Of a stretch of DNA of 14,089 nucleotides, positions 7,759 to 13,106 are shown one piece after another. Below the pieces are notes generated by a model. That model saw only the letters and a program-made list of their open reading frames with translations. It was not told the origin of the DNA and ran no database searches. Each line of letters begins with the position of its first letter. The stretch's first letter is position 1. This stretch comes from Bacteroidales bacterium (GTDB lineage Bacteria; Bacteroidota; Bacteroidia; Bacteroidales; Dysgonomonadaceae): assembly GCA_012798745.1 (NCBI GenBank), contig JAAZMQ010000308.1, positions 1 to 14,089 of the forward strand, written 5' to 3'. The translations under genes and the position numbers were made by a program.

Positions 7759-7800
7759 GATCGTAATCGAAAAATTAGGCCTAAATTTTCGATTACGATC
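7759..7800. repeat. 42-bp near-perfect palindrome upstream of the ATPase gene
   Basis: The arms GATCGTAATCGAAAA (7759-7773) and TTTTCGATTACGATC (7786-7800) are perfect inverted repeats, and the centre TTAGGCCTAA is itself a palindrome. Only the A/A pair at 7774/7785 breaks the full symmetry. It lies between the AlkD-like gene's stop and the ATPase -7 box. It has no T-run on either side. Confidence 0.9.
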
Positions 7801-7860
7801 CAAAATGTGATTGGTTTAGGCAGTGTACTCATACCAATTGCTTGTTGATGATGGATCTTA

Positions 7861-8502
7861 TTATAGATTTCGTTTGTAGCTTTCAATAGCTATAAACTCT
7901 GGCAAATAGTCAGGAGTACAGCCTTTTGAAACCTTCTTACCTTTGTATAGACCCGTTTTTTCTCCAAGTACAATACACCGATTTCGGTATTTTTTTTCAT
8001 ATATGCCAATCCAACCCGCGGTAAAATTCATTGCCCATTGCACATAAGGCTCTTCGTTTTCAATTTGTCTTTCGATTACGGATAATAGCTCTTCACTATT
8101 TGGTTGTATTTTTCCAACCCAACGCAAACGACCCTGATAATACCAGTATACTCGTCTTTTAAGTGGAGATGGGCTGTCTCCCCAACCTTCTATTAGTGCA
8201 ACTGTCTTTTTGTCCTTGGTTAGTTGGTTTGCCATTAGCCAATCAATGAGTTGAAGTTTCTCGTTTTCGTCATGTTGGTCAATGTCAGCAACTAATTTGT
8301 CAATCACTTCTTCGGTTAGAAGCTTTTTGTCCATAATCAAGATTGCCAATTGTCGGGCAAAAAAATGTTTTGATGACCAAAGCTGCATCGCTAATTCGTG
8401 GTCTATTTTTATTTCTTTAGCGATATTTCGTAAGTCGCCAAGCTTGGTTGTTTTATCGCTAACCTGGCTAATAATATTTTTTGCTTTCGATGATAATTCC
8501 AT
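7861..8502 (-). CDS. AlkD-like HEAT-repeat DNA alkylation repair family protein
   Basis: This 213-aa all-helical protein resembles the AlkD-like DNA glycosylase family, which removes alkylated bases by gripping DNA with HEAT-like repeats. Family-like landmarks are LWSSKHFFARQLAI at 41-54, LQLIDWL with Asp87 at 83-89, WGDSPSPLKRRVYW at 107-120 and VQWAMNFTAGWIG at 154-166, followed by a Lys/Gly-rich tail. I cannot say with certainty which residue is catalytic, and many distant family members lack glycosylase activity. It is the last gene of the Fic/DUF6157/AlkD-like operon, 13 nt after the preceding stop. It has a GGAG about 7 nt before the ATG, uncommon for this phylum. The protein appears full length. 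Confidence 0.72.
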   Translation of the reverse strand: MELSSKAKNIISQVSDKTTKLGDLRNIAKEIKIDHELAMQLWSSKHFFARQLAILIMDKKLLTEEVIDKLVADIDQHDENEKLQLIDWLMANQLTKDKKTVALIEGWGDSPSPLKRRVYWYYQGRLRWVGKIQPNSEELLSVIERQIENEEPYVQWAMNFTAGWIGIYEKKYRNRCIVLGEKTGLYKGKKVSKGCTPDYLPEFIAIESYKRNL

Positions 8503-8515
8503 AGTTCACTCCAGT

Positions 8516-8812
8516 TTATTTACTTGATTTCATTGCTTTTACTTTCTTGATTTTCGTGTCAGCCAAAAAGTTTTGATACTCTTCAGTCTCCATTCCATAA
8601 AGTGCAACCTTCCCATTACTGTCGCCGTGTATCCCGAAACCGTATGTTTTCGTCAATGGCGAAGTGCGCAAACAAGGCTGTCCTTTTGAAAAAAAATGTT
8701 CCCTTGCTTGTTTGTATTCAGCTTTTGGCAAATCGTTTCTGTCTGCAAACACTTGAAATAATAAATCGTCAGAAGTGAATTTATATCGATCTTTATTCCC
8801 CTTCCATTCCAT
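8516..8812 (-). CDS. DUF6157 family protein, 5'-truncated
   Basis: The 98-aa product matches the C-terminal two thirds of DUF6157 proteins: YKFTSDDLLFQVFADRNDL at 10-28, HFFSKGQPCLRTSPLTKTYG at 39-58, then FGIHGDSNGKVALYGMETEEY and a basic end. Family members are about 130-137 aa and start with a further 30-40 residues (TNTFI... followed by YKYTSDD), absent here. A TAA lies directly before ATG 8812, and the upstream DNA is the 3' end of the fic gene, which overlaps it by 20 nt. The family function is unknown. The short form may be non-functional, or it may be a tolerated truncation because the gene remains inside a tight operon. Confidence 0.75.
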   Translation of the reverse strand: MEWKGNKDRYKFTSDDLLFQVFADRNDLPKAEYKQAREHFFSKGQPCLRTSPLTKTYGFGIHGDSNGKVALYGMETEEYQNFLADTKIKKVKAMKSSK

Positions 8813-9572
8813 TTACTGTCATCAAAAGAAAATCAAGACTTTTTCTATAGTCCAAAACTTCATATTCCAGCCCCAATTTCCTGATATTTGCATAATAATC
8901 TTCAAGATGCTTATAATAATTTTTCTCTAATTGAACGGCTGTTGCCTTTTGCCCAATTTTTTCCATTAGAAACCATTTTTCAAGCAATCTTGCTGTACGT
9001 CCGTTACCGTCTTGAAATGGATGAATTTTCACGAATACGAGATGGAACATTGAAGCATAATAAAAGACCTCAAAAGGATTTAAATCTGTATTTATAAGTA
9101 ATTTAATATCGTCAAGAAGCTTGTTTAACTCCGTCTTTACGATTTCAGGACTGGCTGCTATATACTCGATCCGGTCATCACTATTGATTACAAACATCGG
9201 ATTTGTTCGAATTAGGCCTTGCTGGCTTTTTGGCAGAAGACTGGAACTTAAGATTGAATGCGCTTTCTGTACGTTTTTTAATGTTAGCTTCTGGTTTTCT
9301 ATGAAATCATATGCAGCATATAAATCATCCGCTTTTTTCGTGTAATCAGTTCTAAACTTTACTTTTAGAAACTTGTGTTTGAAAAAGCTATCGAAATCGA
9401 TGTCTTCGCCTTCAATCTTAGAGGAGTAAACTGAAGATACTGATTTATAAAACTGAAAATAATCGACTGGAATATCAACCTTCTTCATATTATTCAATTT
9501 TTCTAATGGAGATTCATTCACCACTGATGTAAATTGGTTCAGCAATTCAGATGTCATTATTTTAAGTTCCAT
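8793..9572 (-). CDS. Fic family protein (predicted AMP-transferase), class II
   Basis: This 259-aa protein carries the full Fic active-site motif HPFQDGNGRTAR at 184-195, fitting HPFx(D/E)GNGRxxR; His184 is the catalytic base. A flap region (about 119-145, GLIRTNPMF to YIAASPE) lies before it. The N-terminus has SSKIEG at 50-55, which fits the inhibitory-helix motif (S/T)xxxE(G/N), so this is a class II (self-inhibited) Fic protein in which Glu54 should block ATP binding. Fic enzymes usually transfer AMP to a hydroxyl of a target protein; the target here is unknown. ATG 9572 lies 14 nt after a TATCTTTG -7 box; ATG 9557 is an alternative. It is the first gene of a three-gene operon and appears complete. 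Confidence 0.92.
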   Translation of the reverse strand: MELKIMTSELLNQFTSVVNESPLEKLNNMKKVDIPVDYFQFYKSVSSVYSSKIEGEDIDFDSFFKHKFLKVKFRTDYTKKADDLYAAYDFIENQKLTLKNVQKAHSILSSSLLPKSQQGLIRTNPMFVINSDDRIEYIAASPEIVKTELNKLLDDIKLLINTDLNPFEVFYYASMFHLVFVKIHPFQDGNGRTARLLEKWFLMEKIGQKATAVQLEKNYYKHLEDYYANIRKLGLEYEVLDYRKSLDFLLMTVNGMEGE

Positions 9573-9585
9573 AATTCTTTTTTTT

Positions 9586-9593
9586 CAAAGATA
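9586..9593 (-). promoter_or_regulatory. -7 box of the fic operon
   Basis: TATCTTTG on the minus strand (9593-9586) fits TAnnTTTG. No TTG is present 19-21 bp upstream; instead the region carries a 12-bp direct repeat. The leader to ATG 9572 would be very short. Confidence 0.45.
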
Positions 9594-9603
9594 GTTTTTT
9601 TAG

Positions 9604-9631
9604 CCTTAATACTAATACACCTTAATACTAA
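9604..9631. repeat. 12-bp direct repeat upstream of fic
   Basis: CCTTAATACTAA occurs at 9604-9615 and again at 9620-9631, a 16-bp period. It covers the -33 area of the fic promoter, so it could be an operator, but this is only positional evidence. Confidence 0.6.
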
Positions 9632-9756
9632 ATATTATCTTCTCAAAGTTAATGGTTTTCTACACTTTGCATTATTTGACGCATGTTGTATGTAGGCCTT
9701 TTGTCTTTCAGTTTCAATTGAATCATGCTTAAGCTGCACATCGTTAATTCCTTTTT

Positions 9757-10165
9757 CTATATGTCCCAATCCTGTACACGCCATATTCCCTTTTTGACAG
9801 GAACACGAATAAAAATGTTCGGGTTTAGTATCTTCAATTTCCCAATAAACTCTTTCTCTCTAACTGACGAAATTAGCATATACGGAAATTTCTCTTTTCC
9901 ACCGAGATTAATGCTCAATCTCTTGAGAGAGGCCGCAGGTGACGAAAGAGGGTTATACGAACGTTCCACCGAAATGATGTTCTCAATTTTCACACTTCCA
10001 CAGGGAATATTCCATATTTTCACGAACACGAAGTCCTGTCAACCGAAGCGGATATTTTTTCGATTTGAGTTTTTTGATACGTTTCTTTCGTTCAAAATAT
10101 TCATATCCCCAAAAACCTATTCCTCCAACAACAAATGCCATTACACTCCAAACTATAAGTCCCAT
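9757..10165 (-). pseudogene. Membrane protein with bacterial PH-like domain, frameshifted
   Basis: Two overlapping minus-strand frames look like one gene. The first (10165-9983) starts MGLIVWSVMAFVV, has one membrane segment at about residues 3-20, a basic stretch (ERKKRIKKLKSKK) and ends YPLRLTG before going out of register. The second (to 9757) reads FVFVKIWNIPCGSVKIENI, then SVERSYNPLSSPAASLKRLSI and YMLISSVREKEFIGKLKILN, typical of small bacterial PH-like proteins (bPH_4 type). The second frame has a TGA right before the match, so a shift of one base near 10031-10038 would fuse both. Alternatively they are two separate small genes. It follows the LspA-like gene by 19 nt. Family function is unknown. 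The PH-like identification is moderate; the frameshift reading is inference. Confidence 0.5.
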
Positions 10166-10184
10166 AAGTGATGAATACGATAAA

Positions 10185-10604
10185 CTATGTCTTTAAGTCA
10201 AAAATAAATAATGGTTTCAAATATATATAATCAAGAGTCCCATTTTCCCATATTAAATTTCCAATTAATGCACAAATCATTCCTGCCATTTGAAAAATGA
10301 TGGCGATGTCAAGAAGCTTTATATTGTCTGAAAAACTTCTGAAGAAACTATATAGAGTAAGAATTACAATCTCGGCAATTAAAAACAAGCTCAAATGAAT
10401 TTCTAATCCGATATTTAAATTGGAATAACGGTTTAACAAACTGTTAAAGTAGGAGTGTTTATCGTTAAACGTTGGTTTTAATTCTATTAATGATGGTATA
10501 ATATCAAAATGGCTCTCCAAGAAATAGCTGTTGATAATTATTTTAATGACTTGGTCTATTATGATCAACAGTAACGTCCATAGAATAATTTCTTGTGTTT
10601 TCAT
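10185..10604 (-). CDS. Signal peptidase II (LspA)-like membrane protein, probably shortened
   Basis: The 139-aa protein from ATG 10604 begins MKTQEIILWTLLLIIIDQVIK, an LspA-like first membrane helix with the DQxxK motif. Two more hydrophobic segments follow (about residues 71-84 and 99-114), then a GNLIW...LDYIYLKPLFIFDLK region resembling an LspA-like variant of Bacteroidota. Signal peptidase II cuts lipoprotein signal peptides with two Asp residues, in GNxxDR and in a later D motif. Here GNLIW replaces GNxxD, and the protein ends at FDLKT just where the second Asp and last helix would be expected. It is therefore unlikely to be the cell's main LspA. The frame extends upstream to 10697, but that part is an inverted-repeat region and is rejected. 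Confidence 0.55.
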   Translation of the reverse strand: MKTQEIILWTLLLIIIDQVIKIIINSYFLESHFDIIPSLIELKPTFNDKHSYFNSLLNRYSNLNIGLEIHLSLFLIAEIVILTLYSFFRSFSDNIKLLDIAIIFQMAGMICALIGNLIWENGTLDYIYLKPLFIFDLKT

Positions 10605-10656
10605 TGTTGCCTTTATAAAAATAATTCGTGGATGGTGAATTCTCTCCGCTGAGGGG

Positions 10657-10690
10657 GCTTCAAGTATGTTTAACTGTGGGTACTTGAAGC
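10657..10690. repeat. 10-bp inverted repeat before the LspA-like gene
   Basis: GCTTCAAGTA (10657-10666) and TACTTGAAGC (10681-10690) are perfect inverted repeats with a 14-nt loop. It lies 53 bp upstream of ATG 10604 and directly beside the attC-like element. There is no T-run after either arm. Confidence 0.7.
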
Positions 10691-10695
10691 TTGCC

Positions 10696-10828
10696 ATGTA
10701 ACGTTCCGCAAATATGATTAGTTACGGAATGCGGGGCGCTTTCCTGTCGAAATGCACCGGGTTTGTGTGGGCTGTAAAGCTTGATTATTCGCACCGAAAC
10801 CGCAATTAATTATATTTTTCTGTTAGCA
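10696..10828. repeat. 133-bp attC-like imperfect inverted repeat
   Basis: The element fills most of a 256-bp gene-free stretch. It is bounded by ATGTAAC (10696-10702) and GTTAGCA (10822-10828), close to the RYYYAAC/GTTRRRY pair of integron attC sites. Its two arms pair imperfectly over at least 35 bp: the block AAATATGATTAGTTACGG of the left arm matches the reverse complement of the right arm (AAATATAATTAATTGCGG) with few mismatches, and an unpaired stretch (CGTTCCG side) gives a bulge. Length is similar to VCR-type sites. No integrase gene is in the window, so a non-integron repeat (MITE-like) is possible. Confidence 0.5.
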
Positions 10829-10860
10829 GCGGCCATTTTTCTCCTTTCAAAAACAATCAA

Positions 10861-11337
10861 CTATTCCATTATCAAATCAAATACTTTTTTGGGATTTACT
10901 TTATTGTTAATCCAGATTTCCTCCATCGACGCCCCTTCTATATAGGAAATTCCGTTTGCTTCCAACCTTTTGACAACTACAATAGAATCAACCTGCAATA
11001 CTTTTAGAACATCTTCAATTGGAGCATCGGTTATTCTTTCTATAAGGATGGTGTCAAATTTTGGACTATTTAGTTGCTGAATGACTAATAAAATAGATAT
11101 AACAGCAACAACTATTGTCGATAGGATGAAAACACGCTTTTTGAAATAAATTTTGAAGGCCTTCCAGTTGAGTATGACATGTAATACTGAAAACACGACA
11201 AAGAAAAGCCCCAAAATTTCATGTACAACCTCTGTATATCCATCAAATACATGAAAAAACATTAGTAAGCCTGAGAGGCCAACAACAAGGAAAATTATAG
11301 TTATTAATGGGGTGATAAAACTTCTGCTCAATTTCAT
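10861..11337 (-). CDS. DUF4405-type membrane protein
   Basis: This 158-aa protein has three membrane helices at about 8-28, 38-57 and 69-87. The second and its flanks hold VHEILGLFFVVFSVLHVILNW, the His-containing signature of DUF4405 proteins, which resemble cytochrome b-type membrane anchors; His29, His39 and His53 could be haem ligands. The last 65 residues form a small soluble part (PIEDVLKVL, then GASMEEIWINNKVNPKKVF) that looks like the helix-rich tail found in some relatives. It starts 12 nt after the oxidoreductase stop, so both are co-transcribed, which suggests a redox membrane partner for the flavin enzyme. The exact function is unknown. Confidence 0.7.
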   Translation of the reverse strand: MKLSRSFITPLITIIFLVVGLSGLLMFFHVFDGYTEVVHEILGLFFVVFSVLHVILNWKAFKIYFKKRVFILSTIVVAVISILLVIQQLNSPKFDTILIERITDAPIEDVLKVLQVDSIVVVKRLEANGISYIEGASMEEIWINNKVNPKKVFDLIME

Positions 11338-11349
11338 AATACATCTTTT

Positions 11350-11940
11350 TTAATTAAATGACGAAAATCGTGTTTCAAGGTTACTAAGCCATTTCTTCCT
11401 TTTTTCTTGACTTACAGATTTAACCGAAGTAAAACTAATCCATTTCAGTCGCTTATATCCCATTGTCTTAAAAACGCTCCGTAACATCACTTTTCTAATC
11501 AAATTACCTATTAGTAACGAGTACATTATTTTGGGCTTATTCATTGTAGTGATAATTGTTACACTTCTCAGGTTTTTTAAAAGTGGCACTAAGCCGAAGC
11601 CTCGGGAATGATGGTCATATACCACGCCAGGGAATAGTACACGGTCTATAAAACCTTTGGTAGTTGCAGGCATAATATCCCACCAAATTGGAAAAATAAA
11701 AATTAAGTGGTCAGCCTTCTTCAAACGCTCGTTGTAATTAATTACCTGAGGGTCGATGGGTTGATGTGCAACGAAGGCTTGTAAGTCGTCTTGTGTCATT
11801 ACGGGATTAAACCTGTCATTGTCAAGGTGCATAAGGTCCACTTCGTGGCCAGCCTTTTGAAGTCCTTTTGTTACTGCGTTTAGGATTGCGTTGCAATAAC
11901 TTCCCTCATAGGGATGATTGAATACTATTACGGTTCTCAT
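11350..11940 (-). CDS. NAD(P)H-dependent oxidoreductase (flavodoxin-like fold)
   Basis: This 196-aa cytosolic protein belongs to the flavodoxin_2 group (MdaB/KefF/NQO1-like quinone reductases). Residues 4-20 (VIVFNHPYEGSYCNAIL) are the first strand and the flavin phosphate-binding loop. IFIFPIWWDIMPATTKGFID (80-99) is the family signature around the flavin ring, followed by VLFPGVVY. Such enzymes reduce quinones or similar electrophiles by two electrons with bound FAD or FMN. Length is normal and the gene appears intact. It follows the Crp-family regulator by 76 nt and precedes the DUF4405 protein by 12 nt, fitting a regulator-controlled redox-stress unit. Confidence 0.88.
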   Translation of the reverse strand: MRTVIVFNHPYEGSYCNAILNAVTKGLQKAGHEVDLMHLDNDRFNPVMTQDDLQAFVAHQPIDPQVINYNERLKKADHLIFIFPIWWDIMPATTKGFIDRVLFPGVVYDHHSRGFGLVPLLKNLRSVTIITTMNKPKIMYSLLIGNLIRKVMLRSVFKTMGYKRLKWISFTSVKSVSQEKRKKWLSNLETRFSSFN

Positions 11941-12016
11941 CTTTTACTGTTTAAATTTAGTGTAAAGTTAAGAAGTCGTAAACCATTGAACGATAACAAT
12001 TGTAAAGAAATGAGTT

Positions 12017-12559
12017 TTATCGTCTGTTTCGTATTCTGCTTAGTGAAACAGGTGTAATGCCTAAATAGGAAGCAATATAGTGTTGCGGAACACGCTGAAT
12101 AATAAGAGGATGTTGTTTTATCAATTCTTCGTATCGTTTTTTTGGATTGTTTTTTAGAAATGAATATAAAAGCTGTTGAGATTGGAACAGTCGTTTAAAT
12201 AAATGGTCTTCCAATTTTATTCTTAACTCAGGGGTGCTCTTTAAAATAGTCTGAAAATCTTTTTGTGATAAGGATTTTAATATACAAGGCTCTATACTTT
12301 CTATACTGTATAAACTTGGTTGATTAGTCCTAAAACTCTCGAAGGAAGAAACCCCATCTCCTTCGAAGAAAAATTGAGTGGTAATTTCTTTACCGTCATT
12401 ATTTATCCAAGTCCGTAAACAACCTTTCTCAATAAAAAACATTGTTTTTGAGATTTGTCCTTCCGGTAAAAGAATTGTCTTGGCTGGAATTTCCTGCTCT
12501 TTAAAGAAATGGTTGAACTCTTTCAACTCATTCAATATTACAGTCGTCAATTTCTTCAT
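12017..12559 (-). CDS. Crp/Fnr-family transcriptional regulator
   Basis: This 180-aa protein has a cyclic-nucleotide-binding-type beta-roll (about 10-110; ILLPEGQISKTMFFIEKG at 29-46, FFFEGDGVSSFESF at 63-76) and a C-terminal helix-turn-helix (VPQHYIASYLGITPVSLSRI, 157-176). It lacks the cAMP-specific Arg/Glu set and Cys clusters of FNR, like the short Bacteroidota regulators of this family, whose signal is unknown. It ends directly after the recognition helix, as usual for the group. It stands first in the regulator/oxidoreductase/DUF4405 unit and probably controls the other two genes and itself. A GTTAGCGGC motif lies 18-29 nt upstream of the ATG, and AACATTCG repeats lie farther up. Confidence 0.88.
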   Translation of the reverse strand: MKKLTTVILNELKEFNHFFKEQEIPAKTILLPEGQISKTMFFIEKGCLRTWINNDGKEITTQFFFEGDGVSSFESFRTNQPSLYSIESIEPCILKSLSQKDFQTILKSTPELRIKLEDHLFKRLFQSQQLLYSFLKNNPKKRYEELIKQHPLIIQRVPQHYIASYLGITPVSLSRIRNRR

Positions 12560-12576
12560 CGCTCGGTTCTTCTATA

Positions 12577-12588
12577 GTTGCCGCTAAC
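12577..12588 (-). other. Core-site-like GTTAGCGGC motif at the start of the Crp unit
   Basis: On the minus strand GTTAGCGGCAAC begins at 12588, just before the Crp gene. It is an imperfect inverted copy of GTTAGCAGCGGC at 10822-10833, the outer edge of the attC-like element. The two copies bracket the three-gene unit as the two ends of an integron cassette would. Confidence 0.4.
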
Positions 12589-12823
12589 ATCTTATTTACG
12601 CAAGCTAATATACAACATTCGTTTATAAATTTAAAACATTCGCATAACATTTTTTTGTAATCACCCAACCCAACAGCAAAAAACCAATTTTATCATACAC
12701 TTAAACATCAAGCTGTTATTTTCATTTACGAATGTTCTGGCATCTTTGTAGTACTCTTAAATTCTGTAAAATAAAGAGAGCGATGATCTAATTCATCCTT
12801 ATCAATTAAGCGAAGATGAAATT
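12589..12823. other. Gene-free AT-rich stretch
   Basis: No open frame here looks coding. The stretch holds AACATTCG at 12614-12621 and 12635-12642 (21 bp apart) and its inverted copy CGAATGTT at 12729-12736. These could be regulator sites for the Crp gene. A weak TATATTAG on the minus strand near 12613-12606 may be its -7 box. I see nothing else. Confidence 0.4.
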
Positions 12824-12866
12824 GAAAAATAAAAAAACCCCACAAGTCATTAAACTTGCGGGGTTT
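12824..12866 (-). terminator. Rho-independent terminator of tRNA-Ser
   Basis: The 13-bp stem (12835-12847 with 12854-12866, one mismatched pair) has a CCCC/GGGG core and a 6-nt loop. Read on the minus strand it is followed by a long T-rich tract. It lies 36 bp past the tRNA 3' end, in the right direction. Confidence 0.88.
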
Positions 12867-12902
12867 GTCTTACTTTTGGCTGTTTTTGGCTAAGCCTTTC
12901 AG

Positions 12903-12989
<87 letters not shown>

Positions 12990-13016
12990 TTTTGGTAATT
13001 TTGCTGAAATCGGATG

Positions 13017-13048
13017 CAAATATACATGAATGTTTTCAACTTTTCAAA
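13017..13048 (-). promoter_or_regulatory. Promoter of tRNA-Ser
   Basis: On the minus strand TTTG (13048-13045) and TATATTTG (13024-13017) are separated by 20 bp, a full match to the Bacteroidota housekeeping promoter. Transcription would start near 13010, about 20 nt before the mature tRNA. Confidence 0.75.
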
Positions 13049-13078
13049 GAAAACAATCAATTTCAAACCTAATATTTA

Positions 13079-13086
13079 TACTTTTG
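13079..13086 (+). promoter_or_regulatory. -7 box of mltG
   Basis: TACTTTTG fits TAnnTTTG and lies 20 nt before the ATG at 13107. No clear TTG is seen at the -33 position. The gene is divergent from tRNA-Ser. Confidence 0.5.
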
Positions 13087-13106
13087 TCGTTTTAGGTCGG
13101 TAAATT

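Noticed and set aside
7759..7800. Palindrome as a rho-independent terminator of the Fic operon
   Set aside because: No T-run follows either arm. It may still weaken transcription, but this is not a standard terminator.
9725..10171. 148-codon plus-strand open frame
   Set aside because: It lies opposite the PH-like remnant, whose minus-strand frames carry recognisable family features.
10605..10697. 31-residue N-terminal extension of the LspA-like protein
   Set aside because: It is encoded by the inverted repeat next to the attC-like element and precedes a clear ATG and first membrane helix.
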